Source: Sphingobacterium thalpophilum
Lineage (GTDB): Bacteria; Bacteroidota; Bacteroidia; Flavobacteriales; Flavobacteriaceae
Reading direction: 5' to 3'
Assembly (NCBI GenBank): GCA_943325255.2
Contig: CALPOS020000013.1
Span: 1 to 20,050 of the forward strand
Length of the DNA: 20,050 nucleotides
The translations under genes were made by a program, and so were the position numbers. Under the pieces are notes generated by a model that was given only the letters and a program-made list of their open reading frames with translations, was not told the DNA's origin and made no database searches. Shown here piece by piece: positions 1 through 7,625 of the stretch; the first letter of the stretch is position 1; each line of letters begins with the position of its first letter.

Positions 1-313
1 AAACGATTTGTTAATAAATAAGTTAATAAAAGCGAGGGCGTTTTTATGCTTTCAAAATTACATACAGAAATTGCAGTTTGGTTGACTACACGCCATAAAT
101 TTTGCTCATTGTCGCTAGTTGCAAATTGCTAGTATTTCTAGTATTTAAAGGGTTTTTGGTGCATTTATGGTTGCTTTGTTGACGATAATGAGTTCTAATT
201 TGAGTGGTGGGTTATTACGGTGTGTAAAGGGTGCTCTCCTGTGTTATGGTATAGCACCTATTTGAATAAAGACAAAAAAAAAACGTAAATATTTTTTTAT
301 TAACAAAAGTTGC
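1..313. other. Non-coding lead-in, no gene recognised
   Basis: No convincing coding frame, tRNA or rRNA is visible here. The only structure seen is a 6-bp inverted repeat, GGTGCT at 230-235 and AGCACC at 253-258, with a 17-nt loop. A CTAG-rich stretch lies at about 114-140, and a poly-A run follows near 273-282. The stretch leads into the promoter of the first outer-membrane gene. It may include the 3' flank of a gene outside the window. Confidence 0.5.
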
Positions 314-321
314 TATATTTG
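314..321 (+). promoter_or_regulatory. -7 promoter box of first OMP gene
   Basis: TATATTTG fits the Bacteroidota -7 consensus TAnnTTTG and lies 28 bp before the ATG at 350. No clear TTG box is seen at the expected -33 distance. The same octamer followed by GCGT occurs before the next gene, which supports the call. Confidence 0.6.
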
Positions 322-349
322 CGTCATTAATTTTAAACAAAATTTAAAC

Positions 350-1015
350 ATGAAAAAAATTATTTTATCTGCTGTAGCAATCTTCACAGTTGGAGTTGCA
401 AGCGCACAAATCAAAACTGATGCTGGTACTTTTGAAAAACCAAAAGCTGGTACTTGGATTATGGAAGCTGTTATGACACCAAATATTGCTGGTGGAGGTA
501 TCTTTTCATTGCCTAGTGTAGGCAATAGTGATCTTGGTATTCTTGGTATCAAAGCTAGAAAATTTAGTTCTGATACTAAAGCGATGAGATATTCAGGGAC
601 TTTAGAAGTGAATCAATCAGGAGAAAAAATTTCTGGTACTGATGATAATGCAGCGATGGAGTTTACATTAGCTTTCGGTGTTGGTGTTGAACACCACATG
701 AGTGGAGCTGAAAGATTATCAACTTACTGGGGTTACGAAGCTAACTTAGGTTATGTAAGTGCTAATGCTACTGGTACTGACCCTGTGAGTGGTGAGGAAG
801 TTATCTTTGATGACAAATCTACTAAGCTTGGTTTAGGTGCTAATGTATTTACAGGTTTTGATTACTACATCATGCCAAAAATCTATCTAGGTGCTGAGAT
901 TTCTTATGGTTTAGCCTACACTAGCAGCAAAGCTGGTGAAGATGCAGATGCTGTAAATAAAATCGAGTTGGCTCCTTCTATTACTCCATCTTTCAGAATT
1001 GGATGGCAGTTCTAA
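350..1015 (+). CDS. Outer membrane beta-barrel protein
   Basis: A 221-residue protein with a clear Sec signal peptide (basic MKK, hydrophobic core, cleavage after SAQ at about residue 20). The mature part alternates short hydrophobic and glycine-rich strands with Asp/Ser/Gly-rich loops and ends in the aromatic residue F (GWQF), as outer-membrane barrels do. This suggests a small porin-like barrel of about eight strands inserted by the BAM complex; the ligand cannot be predicted. It is a single transcription unit with its own -7 box and a strong terminator at 1039-1065. Its first ten residues, and the DNA before them, almost match the next gene, while the mature proteins differ. A structural or adhesion role rather than transport cannot be excluded. 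Confidence 0.8.
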   Translation: MKKIILSAVAIFTVGVASAQIKTDAGTFEKPKAGTWIMEAVMTPNIAGGGIFSLPSVGNSDLGILGIKARKFSSDTKAMRYSGTLEVNQSGEKISGTDDNAAMEFTLAFGVGVEHHMSGAERLSTYWGYEANLGYVSANATGTDPVSGEEVIFDDKSTKLGLGANVFTGFDYYIMPKIYLGAEISYGLAYTSSKAGEDADAVNKIELAPSITPSFRIGWQF

Positions 1016-1038
1016 TACCTGAAAAGGAAAGAAAATTA

Positions 1039-1065
1039 AAACCTCTCATTAGAGAGGTTTTTTTT
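1039..1065 (+). terminator. Rho-independent terminator
   Basis: The stem AACCTCTC/GAGAGGTT with a 4-nt loop is followed by a run of T. It ends the first outer-membrane gene. A stem with the same arms ends the second one. Confidence 0.85.
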
Positions 1066-1124
1066 GTTAATTTCTGTTCATAACTCTGTTGGAAAGTTCG
1101 CTTTGTTTTAGAGGTCTAATCGGA

Positions 1125-1152
1125 TTGTGGCTTGTAAATTATCTTATATTTG
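1125..1152 (+). promoter_or_regulatory. Bacteroidota-type promoter of second OMP gene
   Basis: TTG at 1125-1127, a 17-bp spacer and TATATTTG at 1145-1152 match the TTG / TAnnTTTG pattern of Bacteroidota primary-sigma promoters. The ATG follows at 1179. Confidence 0.7.
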
Positions 1153-1178
1153 CGTAACTAATTTTAAAAACAAAAAAC

Positions 1179-1715
1179 ATGAAAAAAATTATTTTATCTG
1201 CCGTAGCTTTATTGGCGTTCGGTTATGCTCATGCTCAAAAAGACATGACTTTTGGTATTAGAGGTGGTTTGGATATGGTTTCTGCAAAATCTGAGTACAC
1301 CTATGTTGATTTCAATCCTGTAACCGGTTTACCAGAAACAGTAACTGAGAGCGAAACAGTCTCAGCTACAGGTTTTTATGTTGGAGGCTTTGCCGATATT
1401 TCGATCAGTGACAAGATGATGCTAGAGCCAGGTCTTTGTTACCATACTGCTTCTAAAGATGGCTATAAGTTAGACTTCTTAAGTATACCTGTAACATTCA
1501 AATATCAAGTTGCTGAGAAAATCAATGTTTTGGCAGGTCCTACTATGTTTTACAGTATGGAATCTGATGATCCGGACAAAACTAGATTTAATTTAGACCT
1601 AGGTGGTTCTTATGATATTTCTGATCAATTCTTTATTGATCCTAGATATTCTATCGGTTTGACTGGAGATTCAAAAGTAAATCACTTTTTGATTGGTGTA
1701 GGTTATAAATTCTAA
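1179..1715 (+). CDS. Outer membrane beta-barrel protein, porin family
   Basis: A 178-residue protein with a signal peptide of about 19 residues (MKK start, cleavage near AHAQ). The mature region has the repeated amphipathic strands of small Bacteroidota barrels of the OMP_b-brl type: GIRGGLD near the N-terminus, a GFYVGGFADI strand in the middle and a C-terminal strand ending in F (GVGYKF). It is probably anchored in the outer membrane; its function is unknown. It has its own promoter and terminator, so it is monocistronic. The promoter, leader and first ten codons nearly match the gene before it, but the mature sequences do not, apart from general barrel character. PorT/OmpW-like names would go beyond what can be seen. 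Confidence 0.82.
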   Translation: MKKIILSAVALLAFGYAHAQKDMTFGIRGGLDMVSAKSEYTYVDFNPVTGLPETVTESETVSATGFYVGGFADISISDKMMLEPGLCYHTASKDGYKLDFLSIPVTFKYQVAEKINVLAGPTMFYSMESDDPDKTRFNLDLGGSYDISDQFFIDPRYSIGLTGDSKVNHFLIGVGYKF

Positions 1716-1738
1716 GAATTACTACTATTTTATATGAA

Positions 1739-1763
1739 AACCTCTCTTCTGAGAGGTTTTTTT
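1739..1763 (+). terminator. Rho-independent terminator
   Basis: AACCTCTC (1739-1746) pairs with GAGAGGTT (1751-1758) across a TTCT loop and is followed by T residues. It lies just before xerD, which argues against any xerD start upstream of 1791. Confidence 0.85.
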
Positions 1764-1790
1764 ATGTCTTTTTTTATGTTACTTTGTTGT

Positions 1791-2687
1791 ATGAATTGGC
1801 AATCATATATAAAGAGCTATCAGTCTTACCTCAGAATTGAGCGCGGGCTATCAAAGAATACGATCGACAATTATGCTTTCGATATCATGCGCCTATGTAC
1901 TTATTTAGAGGATAATGCAATCCGGATTTCGCCCATCGAGATTACTGAAGAAATGCTGCAACAGTTTATTTATGATATCGCAAAAGAGGTCAATGCTCGG
2001 TCACAAGCGCGGATCATTTCTGGCTTGAAAAGCTTTTTCTCCTATATGATATTTGAGGATTATCGGAAAGACAATCCATTAGAATTAATAGAAAGTCCGC
2101 GGATTGGCAGAAAGTTGCCTGATACGCTATCCACCCAGGAAATTGATGATTTAATTGCAGCGATCGATTTGTCGACTGCAGAAGGCGAGCGTAATCGCAC
2201 TATTATAGAGACTTTGTACAGTTGTGGTTTGCGGGTTTCTGAACTGGTTGGCTTAAAGATATCGGACCTTTTTTTTGAAGAAGGTTTCTTGAAAATTACC
2301 GGAAAAGGAGACAAGCAAAGGTTTGTGCCGATAAATGTGCATACGCAGCGGTATATTGAAATATATAGAAGCGACATTCGAAATCAGCTAAAGATTCAAA
2401 AAGGGCATGAGGACACTTTGTTCCTCAATAGGAGAGGGCGTCAACTCACGCGCGCCATGATTTTTACGATTATCAAAGATCTGGCTGTAAAAATCAATTT
2501 GAATAAGAAAATTAGTCCACATACTTTCCGACATTCCTACGCCACCCATTTATTAGAGCATGGCGCGGACTTAAGATCCATCCAATTATTATTGGGCCAT
2601 GAGTCGATTACAACCACCGAAATCTATGTGCATTTGGATCGTTCTCATTTGACGCAAATCATGAATCGGTTTCATCCTAGAAAATAA
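1791..2687 (+). CDS. xerD: Site-specific tyrosine recombinase XerD
   Basis: XerD works with a partner recombinase at dif to resolve chromosome dimers at division, acting in the cytoplasm near FtsK. The start at 1791 gives 298 residues, the usual XerC/D length. A longer frame from 1734 would translate the terminator of the preceding gene, so it was not used. The N-terminal SAM-like core-binding domain covers about residues 3-85 and the catalytic domain about 110-290. All catalytic residues are visible: R148 (CGLRVSEL), K172 (GKGDK), H244 and R247 (HTFRH), H270 (LLGH) and the nucleophile Y279 (TEIYVH). No partner gene is adjacent. XerD is preferred over XerC because of the overall resemblance; an integrase is unlikely given the context. 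Confidence 0.92.
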   Translation: MNWQSYIKSYQSYLRIERGLSKNTIDNYAFDIMRLCTYLEDNAIRISPIEITEEMLQQFIYDIAKEVNARSQARIISGLKSFFSYMIFEDYRKDNPLELIESPRIGRKLPDTLSTQEIDDLIAAIDLSTAEGERNRTIIETLYSCGLRVSELVGLKISDLFFEEGFLKITGKGDKQRFVPINVHTQRYIEIYRSDIRNQLKIQKGHEDTLFLNRRGRQLTRAMIFTIIKDLAVKINLNKKISPHTFRHSYATHLLEHGADLRSIQLLLGHESITTTEIYVHLDRSHLTQIMNRFHPRK

Positions 2688-2710
2688 TATACAGCAAACG
2701 AAATACTGTG

Positions 2711-2728
2711 AAAAAAAGATCTTTTTTT
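2711..2728. terminator. Possible weak AT-rich terminator after xerD
   Basis: Seven A, then GATC, then seven T form a perfect 18-bp palindrome 23 bp after the xerD stop. The hairpin would be weak, with little loop space, but the T run would serve on either strand. It could also be a random AT-rich palindrome. Confidence 0.35.
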
Positions 2729-2902
2729 ATCGAATTGAAGTGTGATTTAATCGGTTTTTAGTTGTATGTTTATTACTTTAAATGTTCAATTGGTGTGTCG
2801 CGTATTTCAGTTTTTTTCGCTAAAATCAAATGGAAGCCATGGTTGGAAAGGTAATTGTATTAGGTCAAGGAAAAGTTGGTGCAACTTTTAATATATATTT
2901 CT

Positions 2903-3298
2903 ATGAGCAAGTTTAAAGATGTATTTGTAATAGATGACGATAAGGTTTTTCACTTTATCATTAAGAAGTTATTTTCGAACAATAATATTGATATCAATCC
3001 CTCTTTTTATTTGAATGGATTAGAAGCAATAGAAGAAATCAAAGATAAAATTAGCAATGGCGTTACGATGCCTGATTTAATTCTATTAGACATCAATATG
3101 CCGATTATGGATGGGTGGCAATTTTTGGATGAATTTAGAAAGACAAGGAAGCCCACAGAGGGCGGAAAGACCATCATCTATTTAGTGAGTTCCTCCGACA
3201 GCATTTCCGACATCAATCGCGCCAAGGAATACCAAGATCAAGTTAAAGATTACTTCTTTAAGCCCATGAGCTTAGATGACCTAAAGAAAATATTCTAA
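2903..3298 (+). CDS. Single-domain response regulator (CheY-like)
   Basis: A 131-residue receiver domain with no output domain. The acidic pocket is D11-D12-D13 (VIDDD), the phosphoacceptor is D63 (LLDINMP), the switch residue is S96 (YLVSSS) and the conserved lysine is K120 (FFKP). Such stand-alone receivers pass phosphate or act by protein contact in Bacteroidota two-component pathways. No histidine kinase lies nearby, so the partner is unknown. The ATG at 2903 was chosen because the receiver core starts right after it; an in-frame TTG at 2876 would add nine residues of no domain value. The stop is followed by a hairpin shared with the convergent gene rny. Confidence 0.85.
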   Translation: MSKFKDVFVIDDDKVFHFIIKKLFSNNNIDINPSFYLNGLEAIEEIKDKISNGVTMPDLILLDINMPIMDGWQFLDEFRKTRKPTEGGKTIIYLVSSSDSISDINRAKEYQDQVKDYFFKPMSLDDLKKIF

Positions 3299-3300
3299 TA

Positions 3301-3329
3301 AAAAAAGCCCTCATTTGAGGGCTTTTTTT
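3301..3329. terminator. Bidirectional terminator
   Basis: An A run, GCCCTC, an ATTT loop, GAGGGC and a T run. It is a good intrinsic terminator in both directions and sits between the convergent response regulator (+) and rny (-). Confidence 0.88.
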
Positions 3330-3345
3330 ATATTAAAAAGATAAC

Positions 3346-4908
3346 TTATTTAGCGATATTCACCGCTCTAGTTTCTCTAATCACAGTGACTTTTACTTGT
3401 CCTGGATAAGTCATTTCTGTTTGAATTTTTTGAGAAATTTCAAAAGACAGTTGAGCAGCATTATCATCCGAAACTTTTTCGCTTTCTACGATAACACGTA
3501 ATTCTCTACCAGCTTGTATTGCATAAGCGTTTTTAACCCCGCTAAATCCGAAGGCCACTTCTTCCAAATCTTTTAATCGTTGGATATAAGAATCCAAGAC
3601 CTGTCTTCTTGCGCCCGGTCTCGCACCCGAGATGGCATCACATACTTGAACAATTGGTGATAACAACGATTTCATTTCAATCTCATCATGGTGGGCTCCA
3701 ATCGCATTACAAACTTCTTCTTTCTCACCGTATTTCTCAGCCCATTGCATTCCTAATAATGCGTGAGGCAAATCGCTTTCTGTATCAGGAACTTTACCAA
3801 TATCGTGAAGTAAACCAGCTCTTTTCGCCAATTTAACGTTCAATCCCAATTCCGCAGCCATGATTCCGCAAAGTTTTGAGACTTCGCGAGAGTGTTGCAA
3901 TAAATTTTGACCATACGAAGAACGATATTTCATTCGTCCTACTACCTTTATTAATTCAGGATGCAACGCATGAATTCCCAAATCAATTACGGTACGTTTT
4001 CCAACTTCTATAATTTCATCATCAATTTGCTTGGCGGTTTTAGCAACCACTTCTTCAATACGAGCTGGGTGAATACGACCGTCAGTCACTAATTTGTGTA
4101 ACGATAAACGCGCAATTTCTCTGCGAACTGGATCAAAACAAGATAGAATAATTGCTTCTGGCGTATCGTCTACAATAATTTCAACTCCAGTTGCAGCCTC
4201 TAAAGCACGTATATTTCTTCCTTCTCGACCTATTATTCGTCCTTTCACGTCATCTGATTCGATGTTGAAAACAGACACGCAGTTTTCTACCGCTTCTTCT
4301 GTTCCGACGCGTTGAATGGTATTGATAATAATCTTTTTAGCTTCTTGCTGCGCAGTCAATTTGGCTTCTTCAATTGTTTCTTGAATATGAGCCATCGCTT
4401 TTGTTTTGGCTTCTCCTTTGAGACCTTCCATCAGTTGCTCCCTTGCATCTTCTGTCGACAATCCTGAAATGACTTCCAATTGATTCAGCTGGCTTTTATG
4501 CATTCTATCAACCTCTTGCTGTTTCTTTTCTAGAATGTCAATTTTAGATTGATACTCGCTTGTTTTTGCCTCAAAATCATCATTGATTTTCTTTGCTTTT
4601 GCCAATTCATTGGAAACAAGCGATTCTTTGTCTCGCACTCTTTTTTCTACTTCTGCCATTTTCTTATCTCGTGAAAGAATCACTTGTTCGTGTTCCGCTT
4701 TCAGTTCAATAAATTTTTCTTTGGCTTGAAGCATCTTGTCTTTCTTGATGTTTTCTGCTTCTAAGTTTGCATCTTTTAAAATAGAAGCCGCCTCTTTTTT
4801 GGCATCTTTAATCAAGTTCGAGACGTTTGACCGTTCCATAATCTTAGATATTCCGAAGCCTCCTGCAATTCCGACGATGCCGGAAATTAGTATTGTTACA
4901 ATGTCCAT
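3346..4908 (-). CDS. rny: Ribonuclease Y
   Basis: A membrane-anchored endoribonuclease that starts mRNA decay. It has 520 residues, the family's usual length. The order is an N-terminal membrane helix (about 3-21), a long charged coiled coil (about 30-190, rich in E, K, A), a KH RNA-binding domain with GRIIGREGR at 223-231, and an HD phosphohydrolase domain with H339 and the HDIGK metal motif at 368-372. A C-terminal RNase Y-specific region follows. The gene lies downstream of a 6S-like RNA and zapA on the same strand. No separate promoter was recognised in the short gap, so read-through or processing is possible. The gene ends at a bidirectional terminator. Confidence 0.95.
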   Translation of the reverse strand: MDIVTILISGIVGIAGGFGISKIMERSNVSNLIKDAKKEAASILKDANLEAENIKKDKMLQAKEKFIELKAEHEQVILSRDKKMAEVEKRVRDKESLVSNELAKAKKINDDFEAKTSEYQSKIDILEKKQQEVDRMHKSQLNQLEVISGLSTEDAREQLMEGLKGEAKTKAMAHIQETIEEAKLTAQQEAKKIIINTIQRVGTEEAVENCVSVFNIESDDVKGRIIGREGRNIRALEAATGVEIIVDDTPEAIILSCFDPVRREIARLSLHKLVTDGRIHPARIEEVVAKTAKQIDDEIIEVGKRTVIDLGIHALHPELIKVVGRMKYRSSYGQNLLQHSREVSKLCGIMAAELGLNVKLAKRAGLLHDIGKVPDTESDLPHALLGMQWAEKYGEKEEVCNAIGAHHDEIEMKSLLSPIVQVCDAISGARPGARRQVLDSYIQRLKDLEEVAFGFSGVKNAYAIQAGRELRVIVESEKVSDDNAAQLSFEISQKIQTEMTYPGQVKVTVIRETRAVNIAK

Positions 4909-4928
4909 GTTTATTAAATTAATTATAT

Positions 4929-5089
4929 AAAAAAACCTACATTAGGTGAAATGAATAAACTCGATAAGACAAGTTTTGAGCTAACTCACTGTTCAAGTTT
5001 CCTCGCAGAAGCGTGGCATGCTTTAGTAGTGATGATTTGCTCATTCTAATTTGTTAGTGTTGAGTTTACCAAAATATAACTAATGTAGG
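4929..5089 (-). ncRNA. ssrS: 6S-like RNA (candidate ssrS)
   Basis: A roughly 160-nt region between zapA and rny folds into one long irregular hairpin. The closing stem is 10 bp and perfect (CCTACATTAG at 4936-4945 with 5080-5089). Next comes TAAACTC/GAGTTTA (4956-4962 with 5062-5068), then a poorly paired central bubble, TGAGC/GCTCA (4977-4981 with 5039-5043), TCACT/AGTGA (4986-4990 with 5028-5032) and an apical hairpin (5009-5023). On the minus strand the closing stem is followed at once by seven U; no U run exists on the plus side, so the minus strand is chosen. A rod with a central bubble is the 6S RNA shape, in which it mimics an open promoter and binds RNA polymerase. A neighbouring zapA is also known for ssrS in proteobacteria. 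The -7 box on the minus strand is weak. Confidence 0.72.
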
Positions 5090-5118
5090 CAGTATTTTAG
5101 TCTATGTTTAAGAACGTA

Positions 5119-5442
5119 TTAATTGCCTTCGGCCAATTCGGCTGCGCCTCGGGTATCGAGATAACTAATCAATAAATTATTTATTTTTTTTATTCGTTCG
5201 ATGGTTTCTTTACCATCAATAGAATTGCTGATTTGTTTTTGTTCCAGCTGAGAAGCAAATTGTAAGGCGCACATCGCCAAAACATCTTGCTTATCACGGA
5301 CTGCGTAATTTTCTTCAAATTGCTTTATCATCAAATCAATTTTCTTTGAAGCACTGCGAAGCCCTTCTTCTTGCGACAGTTCTACCGTCAATGGGTAGAT
5401 TCTGTCTGCAATTGATAATTTGATTTTAAGCTTCTCGTCCAT
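5119..5442 (-). CDS. zapA: Cell division protein ZapA
   Basis: ZapA binds FtsZ and stabilises the Z-ring in the cytoplasm. The protein has 107 residues, within the family range. The N-terminal globular part (KIKLSIADRIYPLTV) and the following helix with EEGLRSASKKIDLMI match the ZapA fold; a longer C-terminal helix (about 45-95) is the coiled-coil dimer region. The gene follows a small coiled-coil gene after a 7-nt gap, so the two form an operon from the promoter at 5770-5800, and a 6S-like RNA lies just downstream. The last residues (AAELAEGN) are weakly structured. Confidence 0.88.
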   Translation of the reverse strand: MDEKLKIKLSIADRIYPLTVELSQEEGLRSASKKIDLMIKQFEENYAVRDKQDVLAMCALQFASQLEQKQISNSIDGKETIERIKKINNLLISYLDTRGAAELAEGN

Positions 5443-5449
5443 ATTTTTA

Positions 5450-5740
5450 CTAATCAGATAGCTGTGCTATACAGTAATCAATTTCACGAATTAATGAATT
5501 TATTTTCAGCTTGGTATCTCTTTTATTTTCTTCACTGCCCAATAATGAATTGGTAATTTTTAATGATTCATACTGTTTTTTCAACCCATCGATTTCTTGC
5601 GATTGATTTTGTATGATGTTTGTAGATTTTTCTAACTCTTGCTTTAACACCGAAGAAGTCTGCTCTAAATGGTCTATTTTCTTCAATAGTTTTTGGAGCC
5701 TACTTTCAAGAGTATCAATAATTTCTACAATTTCACTCAT
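5450..5740 (-). CDS. Small coiled-coil protein in zapA operon, ZapB-like
   Basis: A 96-residue protein without signal peptide or membrane segment. Residues 1-70 are almost continuous heptad-like helix (ESRLQKLLKKIDHLEQ and similar), followed by a shorter helix (about 76-94). Its size, coiled-coil nature and position directly before zapA suggest a divisome accessory protein like ZapB, but this rests on architecture and context, not recognised homology. The gene is first in the operon, has a good Bacteroidota promoter on the minus strand, and is 7 nt from zapA, so balanced production of the two is likely. Confidence 0.75.
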   Translation of the reverse strand: MSEIVEIIDTLESRLQKLLKKIDHLEQTSSVLKQELEKSTNIIQNQSQEIDGLKKQYESLKITNSLLGSEENKRDTKLKINSLIREIDYCIAQLSD

Positions 5741-5769
5741 TCTAAATATTGGTTCATTACTAATTCGAA

Positions 5770-5800
5770 CAAAGTTAACATTCCAAATGAATTAAACCAA
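5770..5800 (-). promoter_or_regulatory. Promoter of coiled-coil/zapA operon
   Basis: Read on the minus strand, TTG (5800-5798), a 20-bp spacer and TAACTTTG (5777-5770) match the TTG / TAnnTTTG promoter form. The start codon is at 5740. Confidence 0.65.
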
Positions 5801-5886
5801 TACTTTTCTAGAAATTTTCCTTTTTGACTCGTGGGTCAAACTAAACATTTGAAAAATAACTACTTATATATTTTCAAAAAATAGAA

Positions 5887-5894
5887 TAATTTTG
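5887..5894 (+). promoter_or_regulatory. -7 box before M23 peptidase gene
   Basis: TAATTTTG matches TAnnTTTG and lies 36 bp before the ATG at 5931. No clear -33 TTG is at standard distance. Because the -7 box overlaps the in-frame TTG at 5892, that TTG cannot be the translation start of this transcript. Confidence 0.55.
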
Positions 5895-5930
5895 CGTTGT
5901 TTTTTTTACCTTAGCCAAAAGCTTTATACG

Positions 5931-7625
5931 ATGAAATTTTTACACGCACTTTTGATTTTTTGTACGCCTATTTTCGCTCAATCCAATTACCCTCAAGACT
6001 TTTTTAGGCCTCCGCTAAACATTCCCATGCAATTGGCAGGCAATTTTGGAGAATTACGACCCAATCATTTTCATGCTGGTTTTGATTTTAAAACGCAACA
6101 AAAGGAAGGTTTACCCATTTTTGCTGCTGGTGACGGTTATGTTTCCAGAATTAAAATATCGACCTACGGCTATGGAAAGGCAATTTATGTAACACATCCC
6201 AACGGTTATACGACTGTATATGGGCATCTTCAAAAGGCTTATGGTGTCATTCAGGATTATATTAGAAAAGAGCACTATCAACAACAAGCTTTTGAAATTG
6301 AGCTATTTCCATCTCCGAATGAAATTCCAGTAAAAAGTGGTGATACAATCGCTATTTCCGGAAATACTGGGGGCTCTGAAGGACCACATTTGCATTTTGA
6401 AATTCGTGATTCCCAGTCTGAAAAGACCATTAATCCATTGTTTTTCGGTTTCGACAAATTCCTTGCAGATACAAAAAAACCACTTGTTTCCAGTATATTG
6501 GTGTATCCAATTGATAGTACAAGTATCGCTAATCAGTCAAGGCGACCTATTGTATTGAATCTGTCGCTACAAAAGGACGGAAGTTATATTGCCGAGAAAG
6601 TGTTTGCCAAAGGAAATATCGGGTTTGGAATCATTTGTTCTGATTTCGACAATGTCTCATACAACACTAATGGCGTATACAAGGTGGAAACTTTTTCGAA
6701 TGGGGTATCAACTTTTGGTTATCAATTCGATGCATTAGTTTTTGATGAAGGTCGCTATATTAATGCGCTGATAGATTTTCCTCGATATAAACAAACCAAA
6801 CAAAGAGTTCAAAAATTATTTATGAAAGCGCCTTTTGCCTTAAGCAATATTAACACTTTCGGCACAAGAGGAATACTAGAAGTTTTGCCTAATTTCTCGC
6901 AATTGTATAGGATCGAGATTTCGGATTTTACCGGGAATAAAGTGGGAATTTCGATACCCATCGAGTACGCCGCGCAAACTTCAGTGATAAATGATGGAAA
7001 GTTGAAAACACCATTCTTTTTGAACGCTTCAACAGATAACATTTATGAGAAAGACGGTATGGAAGTGTTTTTTCCTGCCCATACTTTTTATGATGATTTT
7101 TATTTAAAATTTGATGTCACTAATAAGATTATGACGGTTCACGATGATTACATTCCGGTACACAGTAATTTTCGTGTGAGTATTAAAGACTCAACAGTTG
7201 TCAATAAAGAGAAGACGTTTATTGCCTCCATTGATGGCAGTAGAAAGAAGTATAACAATACTAAGTTTATCAATAATACGTTTTCAACTTTTACCAAAAA
7301 TCTCGGACAATTCGTTTTGGCTTTGGATACCATCGCGCCGAAAATTGTAAGTATGAAGCCCATAGAAGGGAAGTTGTTAAAAGATAAGTATTTGGTATTT
7401 AAGATTACAGACGACCTATCAGGAATTAAGTCATTTAGTGGTTTTGTTAATGAGAAGTGGGTTTTATTTGAGTATGATGCTAAAACAAATCGCATCATTT
7501 ACGAAATGAATGACAACGAAATGCTAGAAGGAAAAAATGATTTAAAATTGATAGTTTCAGATAATCTTGGAAATTCTGCTATCTTTGAAACATCTTTTTT
7601 TAGAAGTCAACCAAAATTAAATTGA
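5931..7625 (+). CDS. M23 family (LytM) metallopeptidase
   Basis: An exported peptidoglycan endopeptidase of 564 residues. The signal peptide is about 1-16 (hydrophobic core, cleavage near FAQ). The LytM domain covers about 40-160 and has the zinc and catalytic set: H48 and D52 (HxxxD in NHFHAGFDF), H99 (YGHL), and H153/H155 (GPHLHFEI). Because the full set is present, it is probably active rather than a degenerate LytM activator. Residues 170-560 are a long beta-rich region, probably Ig-like folds, with no recognised motif. The start at 5931 gives a clean signal peptide; an upstream in-frame TTG (5892) falls in the promoter. The stop overlaps the TTG start of the receptor gene that follows, so the two are translationally coupled. 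Its substrate bond is not predictable. Confidence 0.9.
   Translation: MKFLHALLIFCTPIFAQSNYPQDFFRPPLNIPMQLAGNFGELRPNHFHAGFDFKTQQKEGLPIFAAGDGYVSRIKISTYGYGKAIYVTHPNGYTTVYGHLQKAYGVIQDYIRKEHYQQQAFEIELFPSPNEIPVKSGDTIAISGNTGGSEGPHLHFEIRDSQSEKTINPLFFGFDKFLADTKKPLVSSILVYPIDSTSIANQSRRPIVLNLSLQKDGSYIAEKVFAKGNIGFGIICSDFDNVSYNTNGVYKVETFSNGVSTFGYQFDALVFDEGRYINALIDFPRYKQTKQRVQKLFMKAPFALSNINTFGTRGILEVLPNFSQLYRIEISDFTGNKVGISIPIEYAAQTSVINDGKLKTPFFLNASTDNIYEKDGMEVFFPAHTFYDDFYLKFDVTNKIMTVHDDYIPVHSNFRVSIKDSTVVNKEKTFIASIDGSRKKYNNTKFINNTFSTFTKNLGQFVLALDTIAPKIVSMKPIEGKLLKDKYLVFKITDDLSGIKSFSGFVNEKWVLFEYDAKTNRIIYEMNDNEMLEGKNDLKLIVSDNLGNSAIFETSFFRSQPKLN

Noticed and set aside
1734..1790. In-frame 5' extension of xerD from an earlier ATG
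   Set aside because: It would translate the terminator hairpin of the preceding gene; the recombinase domain starts right after 1791 and gives the normal length.
2876..2902. TTG-initiated extension of the response regulator
   Set aside because: It adds nine residues outside the receiver fold; the ATG at 2903 fits the domain.
5823..5840. Inverted repeat TTTGAC/GTCAAA in the divergent gap before the peptidase gene
   Set aside because: The arms are only 6 bp, there is no T run, and no second copy was found; not enough to call an operator.
5892..5930. TTG-initiated extension of the M23 peptidase
   Set aside because: The TTG is part of the -7 promoter box, and the extension would spoil the signal peptide that begins at 5931.
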